Source: Phoronis australis (Eukaryota; Phoronida; Phoronidae). From it: a stretch of DNA of 64,000 bases. The stretch covers positions 1,714,502 to 1,778,501 of the forward strand of contig NMRA01000022.1 in the NCBI GenBank assembly GCA_002633005.1, read 5' to 3'. Position 1 is the first letter of the stretch, and each line of letters opens with the position of its first letter. A program made the position numbers and the translations under genes. Below, piece after piece: positions 24,601 to 35,266 of this stretch. The notes beneath the pieces are model-generated. The model saw nothing but the letters and a program-made list of their open reading frames with translations, did not search any database and was not told the origin of the DNA.

Positions 24601-24897
24601 CAGTAGTGGCTTGGCCTCGTCGAACTCTGAACAGCACAAGCATTCCATTGAGGTAGGCATAACAACGCACACAGTGCATTTGCACCAAGATGTGTCACCA
24701 CGTCTGTCCTCAGTAGACGCCTCGTTTCTCTCAACAGCTGTCTGTGCCTGTGCGTACTCTGCCTCGTTATACTCGGGCTCAAACATGTACCCACCCACTG
24801 AATGTCCGTGAAAAAATTCCTCGTCACCACTGCTGTGAACAAGGTCTCCGTCACTCACACTACTGTTACTGTGATACGGGTCACCGAGTCCAGCCAT
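24595..24897 (-). CDS. First exon of a P2RX7_C-type zinc-domain protein
   Basis: The minus-strand ATG at 24897 opens a 101-codon exon ending at a gttaag donor. The N-terminal 60 residues are acidic and Ser-rich. Residues 70-89 read SWCKCTVCVVMPTSMECLCC, the Trp-Cys-x-Cys-x-x-Cys ... Pro-Thr-x-x-Glu-x-x-Cys-Cys pattern of the cytoplasmic C-terminal domain of P2X7 receptors (P2RX7_C). In many invertebrates this domain occurs without the ion channel. Here it lies inside a transposon, convergent with the THAP gene. No downstream exon remains within the element. Confidence 0.72.
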
Positions 24898-25139
24898 TTT
24901 CAGTTTACAACACTCTAAACAATCCCTAAATCCAACGTAGTTGAGTTCTCTACTAACCTACGTTGCCGCAGAATACTCGCCGATGGAAAGTGGTGGCGAC
25001 AATTGTTGAAAAACAGCAAAAAACAAAAGTAGAGCAGAACAGATTCGCACGGTAAACTCAACGCAAAACCAAGTGGCGGGAAATGCTTGCCTCCTAAAAC
25101 GTCACTTCCGGAGTAGCTATTAGAACAAGTAAACTTTTG

Positions 25140-25579
25140 AATAATGGCGGCCTTAATTTATATTAATTATGCAAACTGACGATGTATCCACCCAAAAAAT
25201 TCGCTATTAAATTCGTTGACCATGGAAACATGGGTGAAAGCATCAAAATAACCTGCCTGCAATGATTGGTAAGGAAATTACAAGAAAAAATAGAATTTTG
25301 CATAATGACGGCCTTTTAGCACTACTAAATTCATTAACCATGAAAACATGGGTAAAAACGTCAAAATTATCTGGCTGCATTGCTTGGTAAGGAAAATAAA
25401 AGCAAAAATTGAATTTTGCATAATGGCGACGGCATATTTTAAAAAATGCTCAAAGGTTGCGAACGGTCACCTCCCTAAATCATGATCAACTATGCCTAGG
25501 CTACATGAAACAGCAAAGAAAAATCTTTATCCGACAAATCCAGGTTAAGTAAAAAACAGCATTTGGCTCCCAAAAAACC
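25140..25579 (-). repeat. Right long inverted repeat of the 4.66-kb element
   Basis: This is the inverted copy of 20925-21370. It contains cggcc-type unit starts near 25146, 25309 and 25425, the gcgaacggtcacc block at 25460, and ends tggctccc at 25571. Confidence 0.82.
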
Positions 25580-26156
25580 AATCAAATATCCTCCAGATGT
25601 CTGAAAGCCGTAAGGTCTTCTCAAAACTTTGTCATATACCGGCAAGTGAGGTGGACTGTTTGACAGTAACACTACGAGCAATCACAAGACCTAACAAGGC
25701 CAATTGGCTTAACATGAGGTTTAAGTGGGTTAGTTTCTGACTGACTGTGCGTCGCCGGAGCACAGGTACAGCATCTATATCGCCATTTAAGCCCCTCAAT
25801 GGGACTTTGGGTTTTTGCAACACAAAATCAGCTTGCAGGAAGGTCGCAAAATTTGGGTCGAGTGACAGGACATAAGTAATGTTATTTTTCCAGTTATCAA
25901 AACATTTTATGGTTTGGCATTTAGATAAACACCACTGATTCGGTGCTTTTTGTATGATTCGAGTAAGACTGCCACCACGCCAGTAACAATAAAGTTTGAC
26001 TACATGAAAAACTGTATGTTTACCGAACAATAACTGCAGAAGAAGTGCAACAGAGCATGTACGATCTACCTGTAATGTGAGAGAAAGTTTTGAATATGAA
26101 CTCACCCTGGCCAGAGTAGGCGGGTTTGGTGTACTGCGCGGTGTGCGTTTGCGCAA
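25580..26156 (-). pseudogene. LTR retroelement gag, segment 1
   Basis: The minus-strand frame 25632-26156 holds LDPNFATFLQADFV, then KVPLRGLNGD, then LTHLNLMLSQLA. These blocks recur in the Gag-like proteins of a retroelement family common in aquatic animals. A frameshift near 25650 leads to YGFQTSGGYLIG in a second frame, where the 4.66-kb element begins. The upstream half of the frame (25900-26156) matches the family less well and may be noncoding. Confidence 0.68.
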
Positions 26157-26159
26157 TAC

Positions 26160-27959
26160 ATTTTATTCCCGTGTGATCTGGTGAGTGAGGTACCGGTAAG
26201 CTGCATTTGATGACACTGTCCCAAATGCATTTGAATCTTCGGCACTTCCATCGGCTTCTTATGTAGAAAGCTGGCCACGGTTATTTTCTAATGAAATAGA
26301 GCCTTGGTGGACGATACAAACGGAGCTCCAGATTTGCTTATGATGTGAAAGTGTTCTTGACGAAAGTTTGCATCTGGACAAAGTACTGGTGTCAAGTGTA
26401 CTTGCAGGGCCTACCCCTGCAGTCGTGAGGTAAGGTTAGCGAAGAATCGGCAGAAAAATGAGGTGACTGGCTAATCGAGGCCCAGATCACTAGCTTCTTT
26501 TCTCCCATGGCTGCCTCCTTTAAAGCTGACTGGGGGATTGAGACGCGCAAACGGTAGGTGGAGAACTCCTAGGATCCGAACAGTTAAATGAAGTTCTGTA
26601 AGATCTAGGTTAATGCGCAGTCCGTTCTACGGGGAAGTTCTGTCAACACCTTTTCTGTTAGATGGTTGCCAAGACTAAAAAATTCAAAAGTCATTTTTGA
26701 TGTTTTATGTTCATACATTTTGATTTGGTCAGTACTTTATATCGGCACATGAGTCTATTCAGCTATGGAAATCATTGACAATTATTTGACATACATCACA
26801 ATGCACAGTTTCTAAAATGGCATATATACTCATTTTAGAAAGACCAAGGTAATTGGGTTCAATAATGACGTCCTGCAGCATTTTTACATATTACAAGCTC
26901 TCACTATAACATATGTAGCACAACTTTTGAAGCAGGGATTCTTGTGCTGTAAACAATGTCCTATTTGCAAATTGAATGCAGGCAGAAGTGTCGTTGCGTC
27001 GATGCTCATGCTCAAATAAATGGAAGTAGGACGTTTTATACAATGGGCATTTTTTGATTTTCTCGCCAGTTATGTGAAAATTATCTAACAAAGGCATCTT
27101 CTTGGGCATATCATAATGGCAAAATATTGGTTTCTTTTTTCCGTGTGGCCACTCGAGCAGACATTGTCAACAGTTCGTTAGGTTAAATTTCTTTTTCGAT
27201 GAACTAACGAGCAACACAACTTTAAAAAAATCACAAGAGTCCATTTCATAACCCGTGCCCTAGCCTGTAAGCTAGCCATCTTTATTAGCACTCTCTCATG
27301 CGGCCCATTACTACGATCAGCGCCACTATTGACATGCATCATCTTGGAACTTAAGATGGGATTCTAGGTAAGATTAACGACGCATAGTCTCATTAAATTG
27401 TGAATATGCAAATGAACTACCAATGTACAATCAACCCCGTGTCCTCCAGTGTGCTGAAACTATCTGAGAACCAGTTACCATTACAATCTCGCGTAAGTCT
27501 CGTTTTGCTAGACTATTTTTATGTGAATAAGTATCATAAATGGTAATTTCATTTTGCCGTCACCTTGGACAATGTTCAACATCACGTCACTTTGCGTGTC
27601 TAGTAGTGCAAGTTCTAGGTATTTGCATACATTCCTCGTCCAGGACAACACGGGAATCCCTAGGAAACCCCCGCAGCATTGTCGTTACCCGGGTGATTTT
27701 CTTTAGCGTAGCTGTTAATTTGCAATGAAGGCAGGGAATAAGCAGAGCTTATAATTCCAAACAACGCAACACGTCTGTTGGAAACGATGTATCAAACACG
27801 CACACGGCATACATACCACCACGGTCACTTGAGCCCCATTTGAACCATTTTCACAGCAGGTGTAAAAATATCGTCCAGAAAATCAGAATATTGTGTGTAT
27901 TTAGTATTTGTTAACCGTCTGGAATGTACTTGAAAAATGAAATATTCATTTCATTTTAG
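26160..27959. other. Intron without recognisable genes
   Basis: No polymerase, transposase or Ig motif was found. A minus-strand 72-codon frame at 26891-27109 shows no family pattern. The 5' part (26160-26460) may include untranslated sequence of the adjacent minus-strand retroelement. Confidence 0.4.
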
Positions 27960-28298
27960 CCGGCCCCAGACTTGTGACAGTACATCGTTCGTCAGATAGC
28001 GGCAGCGAACAGGTTTTGCACGGCCAAACGGTAGTAGTACAGGAAGGTATTCCGCAAGAATTCACTTGTTTAACAGGCGAAGTCTGGGGAGGAGCACGCG
28101 TGAGTTGGTCGACGACGGGAACGTGGAATATGAATACGATGAAGAGCCAAGAAGTTATTGGACATGGAATGAAATATAGGAATACGGTGACTTTTACTCC
28201 TCGAGTAGTAAAACTTGGCGTCACAGTTGAATGCAGAGCGGTGAATAACCGCGCAACAAGTCTGGCGGCGGTTTTATCATTCACAGTTCACGTTGTGA
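27960..28298 (+). CDS. Ig-domain exon 5
   Basis: The acceptor is ttcattttag. The preferred donor is gtaagt at 28299, which keeps phase 1; the nearby gtgagt at 28295 would give phase 0. There are 112 full codons, with Cys36, Trp49 and Cys91 as the Ig core. It opens with GPRLVTV, and its closing strand LSFTVHVV resembles that of the 36708 exon. No sequon is obvious. It follows a 16-kb repeat-filled intron. Confidence 0.85.
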
Positions 28299-28759
28299 GT
28301 AAGTGAGTTATATTTGAATTAGGCAACTCACTTGGCTTAGTTTGGCGTGCGCAGGCCGCTCAGGTGGGCCTATTGTTTTTATCACCTAGAAGCATTTTTA
28401 TGCGCCAACATATACATATATGGGTGGATATTGTCGTCATCTCTGCCAGAGCGTCCGGTTTTCCGTGTCTGCGCCGGTTTCTACTAAACCCCTTAGAGGA
28501 TCATAATTGGATTTGGCAGATGTCTTCCTATGAGTTGACGACAGACGACTACAAGTTTCGGACCTTTTTGCCCCCAAGTGGCAATTTTATATTTTGCAGT
28601 TGCCATTGTATCTTTGCAGTCCTTGATGGATTTTCATGAAACTTGGCAAATGTGTCTCTATTAAAGGTAGGTCCTGTAATACTAATGAATACCCCTAAAA
28701 GCACACCGTTTGCTTTGCTCTGCCTTGTTCGTGTTATACTTTTTTAGTATATAGTTAAA

Positions 28760-28880
28760 ACCGAACCGAGAAGCTAGAGAGCTGACACAAGTGCCTAGCC
28801 GTCTGACTCAGTGGGATTCGAACTGACGACGTTGAATAAAGGACGTGGTTCACTAGCGTGCAGAAGGGGGCGGGGCGGCG
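28760..28880 (-). repeat. Possible tRNA-derived SINE fragment
   Basis: On the minus strand the segment contains AGTTCGAATCCCAC, which matches an RNA polymerase III B box and T arm, following a poorly matching first half. It does not fold into an intact tRNA, and no convincing A box was found. Confidence 0.35.
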
Positions 28881-29276
28881 GGGCGACGGCTCGGGGTATC
28901 CACATCGGGGGCATCCAATAACTATAAATTTTGAGATTGTGACTGATTTGTAGTTAAATTGAATAAATTTTCTAGGTTATGTATCATCTTTTTACTTTCT
29001 AGGATCATGCATTTGAGTAGAGAGAGATTCATCCAATAATAATTGCCCCGGACATCACCAAACCTCTGCACGCTAGGTTTAATTAAACCAGTAGACCACA
29101 CTGTCTCCTCCCATGCGTAGTGTTGTGTATATCGCATATTTCCAACTTTCAAAAGCTCGTGTACAGTACCGTGTTCATTACCGCCCATTTGCATTACCCA
29201 ACATTGAATTAAAATGTCTTAGTACTAGCGACGAATTTGGTATGCATTTAGCATGGAAGTTAAGCATTCTAAGCCA

Positions 29277-29999
29277 GCCTCCCGTTCATTAACGCTAGGA
29301 CCTTGCTATAAGCTAAGACTTCGCGAGATTATGTGAGATATTGCCGTGTATTTCGAATCAAAACACGTGACTTTGTCTAGCTTTTAGCTAGGTCCTAGCG
29401 CTCGCTGGTTCCCTGCGTGCCGCTAGATGGGGCGGTAGCCGCGCCAGCACGCAGGTATCACTTAAATTTCCTCTGTAAATTTTTTTACACCGGCGTTTCT
29501 GATTGGCTAGTCGAATTCTCAACAGGCAGCGCTTTGCGCAAACAAACTGGCATGACTGATGGACTGAAGTGTAAATGTGGTCTGTTGTACAGACAAATCG
29601 GTGCTTAAAATTATGTTCAGGAAATGTGAAGCCTAGAAATTGTAATATTGAGCCTTTTCGGAATACATCTTTCTACTGTCGATGACTTTTGTTTACGATA
29701 GTGTCCTTATACAGTATGAATAACACACCGGTTAAATCGGCCACATAATATGTGTTTATTGTGCATGTATGTGCTTCAAGCACGCGGCTATTAAACATCA
29801 CTTCAGAAACGAAGGCTAAAAATCGTTCACAGTCCGCCATTTTTTCACGGTGTTGTAAAGCTAACCAATGACTGCCAAGATTACATCGACCAATGCTAAA
29901 GCACGTGCCACTAGGTGATACCTGCGTGCTGGCTGGGCTAAGCACGCAGGGAACCAGCGAGGGTCCTAGCGTAGGTCCTAGCGTTACTGAACGGGAGGC
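29277..29999. mobile_element. Outer MITE, TIR gcctcccgttca...
   Basis: The left end, gcctcccgttcattaacgct (29277), and the right end (29980-29999) are inverted copies, starting gcctcccgttca(t/g)taacgctaggacct. A second MITE is nested inside. A simpler copy of the outer element, without the nested one, lies at about 55061-55208. Confidence 0.8.
29401..29961. mobile_element. Inner MITE with 10-bp target duplication
   Basis: The ends are inverted copies of ctcgctggttccctgcgtgc (29401-29420 and 29942-29961). The element is flanked by perfect direct repeats ggtcctagcg at 29391-29400 and 29962-29971. A subterminal palindrome, cagcacgcaggtatcac, is also inverted at the other end. A degraded relative is at 50188-50715. 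Confidence 0.88.
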
Positions 30000-30057
30000 A
30001 GGATCGCAGTTTGGACACATTCCCCGGCGTCGTTGCATCTACATGTACCTTAGTATA

Positions 30058-32640
30058 TGATTCAAGATTCAAGAAGCTTTATTTATCGTCGTTCAGAGAA
30101 CAGATTAACTTAAGCCAGGGGGGCTATTACGACGACAGAAAACATGAAGAAAATGGAACTTAAGCTAGAGGTGGAGAATAACACAGAGATATAATTGTAC
30201 AGAAATGTTGTCGTAATCGCTAAACTATATACTAGTTAGGGTCAAGTGAGCATAAACAATAATGGCTACACGTGTAAATGCTATAATCTAGATAAATCAT
30301 AAGAGAAACACTAATTATAGCATAACTTGGAGTGTGTACAAAGAGAACAGCTGCATTTAGGGCCTGTCCTGGTACGAATCAGTCCACGGAAAATGGTGAA
30401 AGACTCTGTTGTGCGCAACAGATTTGGTACACTGTTCCAGACCCGTGCAGCCACGAAGCGAAAAGATTGTTTTCCATATTTAACAGATTTGACTTGAGGA
30501 AAAGCTAGAACTGCGAAAGGATCTTTTCCTGCTTCTTTACAAGTGAAGAAAGTTTCTTGGTTGATTCACCATGAAGGATTTTAAGTACTTGTATTGCAAT
30601 AAGTCGAAGTCTGTTTAGGTGAAGGGGTGGTTTGTTAGCTAGATAGAGTAGTTGGTCGTGCGTCATAACGGCTAAATCGTCGTGAGAGACCGTCCGGAGT
30701 TGGTATATGGTGCAACTCCGGGCGGTCTGGGGTCAACAGAAAACCACAGTTCAATTGTGAGTCTACACCAATGTGATAAATGAGAGTAGTTCGACTGTGA
30801 CTGGGCAAAGCGTTTTCAAAATAATGTGGATAAATCACTGAAGTGTGAGACCCCTGAGGTCCCTGTCAACTCCTCACAACAATTCTACGTTATGTGCTAA
30901 TGTCGTCATTGCAAACAAATCGTAGGGCTCTGAGCTGAAGTTTTTCTAGTTTGAGTTTATTTTCTTTCGAGCACAAATGCCATGAGAGTGGGCAGTAGTT
31001 GAAATTTGAAAGGACAAAGAAGTGAAAGACGGCAAGTCTACCCTTTATCGTAAGATGGTGTCCAATTCTTCTTAGATAGTTTATTTGTTGTGAGGCTCTT
31101 TTGCAAATGTTCGAAATATGGGAGTCAAAAGTTAGGTTGGTATCAATGGCTATTTCTAGAAGTTTAACTTTCGGTTCACAAGGTATTTCGCAATTTCCAA
31201 TAGAGAGGGTTTTACAGAATGTGTTCATTTTTCCCCTATGCAGATTGCTTGGAATTTGTCAGGATTTGCTTGCATGCCATTTACAGCGAACCAACTGATG
31301 AGTGATTCACTATCTTGTCTTAGGGTTTCAGTAACGGAGAGTGGGTTGTTGTCGGACAAGGAGATGGTGTTGTCATCTGCGTAGTTGACCAGTGTAGATT
31401 TTTCCACAAAGAAGAAGATGTAATTGATGAAAGTATTAAAGAAATAGGGGTCCCAAGATGGATCCTTGAGGTACTCCCTTGTATACATGGCTCCATTCAC
31501 TTGAGTGTTGGCCTAGTTTCACTTGTTGTTTTCTGTTGGAGAGATAATTCCCAAGAAGGGCTAAGGCATTGTCATCAAATTTGTAAGCTTTAAGTTTGGA
31601 GATCAAAAGGGAGTGAGGGAGGCAGTCGAAAGCTTTAGAAAGATCCATGGGTACTGCTGCAGTGTATTTTTGTTCATCTTTGGCTTTACGCCAGTCTTCA
31701 AGTAGGCGAAGTAAGGCAGTGCTGCAACTAAAGCCAGCACGGAAGGCACCAAGGTAGTCATTAAAAAGATTATTGGATTCAAAGTGGTTGGACATTTGGT
31801 TAAAAATTTCATAAAGTTTTGAAATTATTGGTAATATACTGACGTGTCTATAGTTTGAGATGGAGAGGGTGTCATTTTTCTTGTGAATGGGGGTAACGCG
31901 AGCTTGTTTGAGACTGTCGGGTATTTGTGAGCAAGAGAAACTTGCGTTTATGAGATTGGCGATAGGTAGACAGAGGACGGATTTGCTGCACATTTAAGAA
32001 GTCTGGCTGGTATGTTATCGATACTAGTAGCTTTCCGAGAACTCAAGGAGTTAATGTAGTCCAATATACATTTTGCAGACACCTTTTTAAAATGAAAATC
32101 GTCAGCGTCTTTTGCTATGTTAGAAATAACGTGGAGGCTGGGGTGTTTCTCTTTAGTGGGGTCGGTCATATTTCCAAAATCTTTGGCTACGTTGATGAAA
32201 AAGTTATTGAAGACTGAGCATATTTTTGTTTGGTCTGAAAAAGTTTGATTTTCATGGGAGATTATGGTCGTGGTGTCGGTTGTATAGTCTTTTTTGAGAG
32301 GAAAGGTTTGATTGTGGGCCATAAATTTTTGTAGTTGGGGCCTTCGCTACATCTGTCTGAGAAATATGATCGTAGGCTGGCTCGTTTCATTTTCGTAGCT
32401 AAATTCCGCTGTTTACGGTAGGCTTCCCAGTTTCTTGTACTCCTGTCATGCGTATATTTGTTGAAGAGCATACGTTTTATGTAACTTGTCTTACGTAGTT
32501 TGCCGTTGAGGAAAGGTGGAGAAGATTTCGGATACTTGAGCCTAAGTGGGGCATATGAGTGGGTTTCGTACAGAGTCTGGAAATACGTTTTTCTACTTAC
32601 TCGTCCGAATCTTCTATGAACGCCCATTTTGACAACTTCA
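30058..32640 (-). mobile_element. 5'-truncated LINE (Jockey/CR1-like) with reverse transcriptase
   Basis: Frames on the minus strand give, in order, pre-RT sequence (32262-32640), the RT fingers and palm (31436-31993), the catalytic box (31225-31500) and the thumb region (30890-31228). Recognisable blocks are FRAGFSCSTALLRLLEDW, DLSKAFDCLPH, GVPQGSILGP and NYADDNT. The 3' end at 30058-30090, read on the minus strand, is ataaagcttcttgaatc with a short repeat, a common tail for this LINE class. The frame is broken in at least four places. No endonuclease domain is present, so the 5' part was lost. Confidence 0.88.
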
Positions 32641-34060
32641 CTCTGAGTCCGATTGTTCGAATCTTTCCAACACACGTTTCAAGTTACGATAGTCTTCCTC
32701 GTCATCGCTTCCCGTAACTAAGACATCATCCAACATGACACTGACACGGAAAACTCCCACAAGAACAGTTTTCAAGCGTTGAGAAATCGCCGGTCTAGCT
32801 GGAATGCCGAAGGGCAATCTCTTGTAGCGAAACAGACTCTTGTGCGTGGCTATCGTACACAATTCCTGTGCTTTCATAGCGAGGAGTAGGTTACCTGTTG
32901 ATATGCCCTCGGCATGTCGATATCTGACCATTTCTGACCACCTGCTAAATCCTTACACAAGTCATTAGTTGTAGGTAACGAGTACTGGTCAGCGTAGATT
33001 CTCTTGTTGACAGTGATGCGGTAATCCCCGTACAAACGCACATTATCGGCTATCTTCGAAACGCAAACCAATGGCGTAGCCCTTTCACTATAACTAACGG
33101 GCCAAATGATTCCCTCCGCCTCCATGCGTTCTAACTCCTTCTCGACCGCGGGTCGCAACACAAACAGCACATGTGCGTTGCAAAATACGGGCTAAGAATC
33201 CGACTTGATATTAAGTTGAGCGCTCATACTCGTAACTATTTCTAACCCTTCTTTAAACACGTCCGGTAACGCTTGATGAGGTCGTAAATGGACTTCACGT
33301 TTGACATCAGCCTTGTTAATGATTGACATGTATAATCCCGTGCCCAATGCCATGTCGAAATCATGATAATTCAGTTTTCATTAGTTTGAAAGGGGATGCT
33401 TCGTGAATGTGGAGTACTGACCCGCATTAATTCACTTCATCCTCCGAGTCCGAATTTCCATTCCGATCACCCGACTCAGAATCCGAGACAATTCATTTTC
33501 TCGAATGTTTTTAACGTGCGTTTCTGGTTCCCGAAATAAAAGTAGGCCTACTGTGTCCCAGGTACATTTGTTTTTGCGTTCTACTTTTTTGGTTTTATGG
33601 CTCTTATCAGAATCCGTTTGTTGACACATAGATTTGAAATGACCTCCTCCAGCATTTATTGTCGTTAAATCTCCAAACATCAGCACTATGATTCCGGAAT
33701 CCAGAACGAAAACATTTTCCGGCTTTACTTCTCTGTGTGCTAACCTTTGCAACGGATTCTGCAGAATCCTTCGAGCTCAACTTCATGGACAGTATTTGTA
33801 ATTTTGCCACTTCTTTTGCACGCGCATAATTTAACAATTGTGTCAATATCAAACGGTGAATCAGCGCTTTTTGGCCAACCTGATTATTCGTACGAAACAA
33901 AAATATTTGTGAGCGTATTCCCTGATCTGGGTCAGCAAGCTCACACCTATTAGTAATGTCTCTTAACCTGATATAAAAATTATCTAAAATCTCCTCCTCA
34001 GTTTGCACCGTCTTCCTAAAAAGGAATTCATCGTTATCCGTATTCGACCGTGGTTTAACT
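32640..34060 (-). mobile_element. Gypsy-like LTR element fragment (gag and RT)
   Basis: The minus strand carries Gag sequence at 33607-34008, ending in a decayed zinc knuckle (CFRSGFRNHSADVWRFNDNKC, where the second Cys reads Gly and the third reads Trp). RT sequence follows at 32638-33170, with VEKELERMEAEGIIWPV, DYRITVNKRIY, RLPFGIPARPAISQR and the decayed palm box MLDDVLVTG. The spacing between gag and RT is shorter than usual, so protease sequence is largely missing. The element is cut near 32640, where the LINE begins; whether the LINE landed in it is not certain. Confidence 0.8.
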
Positions 34061-34439
34061 TGAAAATTTTGTCAGCGCATTTGTCCTATGCATGTACGTC
34101 CAAGCGATTTTGTTGGTCGTATTATTTGTTTGCTCGACATGAAATTTGTGTGCGCATAAGCGAACGCAAGGTGATGCTGTAGCGGCCATTTTTTAAATAA
34201 TCGTTTGCGGAACTTCAGCTACATGTATGTTGTCCTTCGAGGCAATCATCTGAAATTTAGCACGCCGGTACATCTCACCAGTAAAGGGATATCTGAAGTG
34301 TCATCTGTTCATCGCTGTACCTTACTGCTCTGAATTTTGGCATATTCGAGATTTTCCGAAGAGTACTGTTTCATTATTTAACTCCTCGTTTCTTTTTTCC
34401 GGCGTCCCTTGATAAACCTTTAGTTTCACAAACAATAAA

Positions 34440-34740
34440 CTGATTTGGTGGTAGTTTCATATAAGCAACGTTGTCAATGGTGGCTTTGTGAGTGTTGTTG
34501 GTGCCTTATTATTGGCACCAGTGTTGGTGACGACGTTGTCGTTTTCGTTGGTGCTGTTGTTGGTGGTAACAGTGGTGGTGGCGATATTATGGTCACTGAG
34601 GTCATGTTTTGTGTCATCAGTAGTGACGAGATTGTTGTCGTCTCAGAAAACGTTGCTTCTGCCGTCGCTCGTGTACTCTCTGTTACAGTAAGCAGTAGGT
34701 TTGACCTCCATCTTGATGGGGAAAACCAGTTAAGGGACAA
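34440..34740. repeat. GTT/GGT-rich low-complexity stretch
   Basis: This is an imperfect run of gttggtg and gtggtgg words, about 180 bp before the acceptor of Ig exon 6. The frames within it are compositional, not genes. Confidence 0.7.
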
Positions 34741-34921
34741 CCGTCACGAGCTCGGTTGATAAAACACCGGAAGCTGATAAGTAGCTATCCATATTGAGAA
34801 CTAGTTGAAATGCACTTGGCAAGCGACGTAAAACATTGTTAGTGTTGTTATTATTATTACTATAATTATTGTTGCTTTGTTATAATATTTTTGAAAAATG
34901 TCATTGTGTATGCACTCTCAG

Positions 34922-35266
34922 GTGGACCCTCTTCCTTGACGTTGGTTGACATGACTACAAGGACGCGCCTGCCCTGGAATCAACCAATAGTTATCAGCGA
35001 AAAGCGAAATCCCCGCCTCTACCTCAAGTGCATTACGGACCTCTCTTTCCCAAACGTCAATATGAACTGGACGAATGAGGATGTCAGTATGACACATAGT
35101 TATCTGGCCCGACTCCAAACTCGTCAACCAGGCAAGAACACGTTCAGTACTGTAATTCAATTGGAGCCCACACGTGCATTGCACATGTCTAGCCTGATAT
35201 GCAACGCCAGTAACTCGTTGGCTCCTTGGATTAAGAAGATTGATCGCGTGCTGCTAAATATTCGAT
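34922..35266 (+). CDS. Ig-domain exon 6
   Basis: The acceptor is actctcag and the donor is gtaagt, phase 1 to phase 1, with 114 full codons, the longest Ig exon here. Cys36, Trp49 and Cys93 form the core. The motif before the Trp is FPNVNMNW. The acceptor has a weak pyrimidine tract, but the GP start, the phase and the Ig pattern agree with the other exons. Confidence 0.84.

Larger units (their letters stand above)
23634..25116. mobile_element. 1.48-kb THAP / P2RX7_C transposon with 37-bp perfect TIRs
   Basis: The left end, ctactccggaagtgacgttt, and the right end at 25080-25116 are perfect inverted repeats for 37 bp. Two gene starts face each other inside: a plus-strand THAP protein and a minus-strand exon with the P2RX7_C zinc motif. 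Their 3' parts overlap or are missing, so this is probably an internally deleted derivative. No obvious target duplication was found (flanks ttgtccg and ctattag). Confidence 0.85.
20925..25579. mobile_element. 4.66-kb element with long, internally repeated inverted ends
   Basis: The left arm (20925-21700) and right arm (25140-25579) are inverted copies of each other, starting cgggagcca and ending tggctccc. Both contain the strings ggataaag...ctttgctgtttcatgta and ggtgaccgttcgcaaccttt. A 4-bp direct repeat, aatc, flanks the element (20921-20924 and 25580-25583). The gag gene it interrupts continues on each side. The interior carries a decayed ORF (22040-23060) and a nested THAP transposon (23634-25116). 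The superfamily is not recognised. Confidence 0.75.

Noticed and set aside
26398-26431. Short exon-like block between ttgcag and gtaagg
   Set aside because: It is 22 bp long, so it would break the phase-1 pattern, and it encodes nothing recognisable.
34445-34759. Val/Gly-rich reading frames on both strands
   Set aside because: They come from the gttggtg low-complexity tract.
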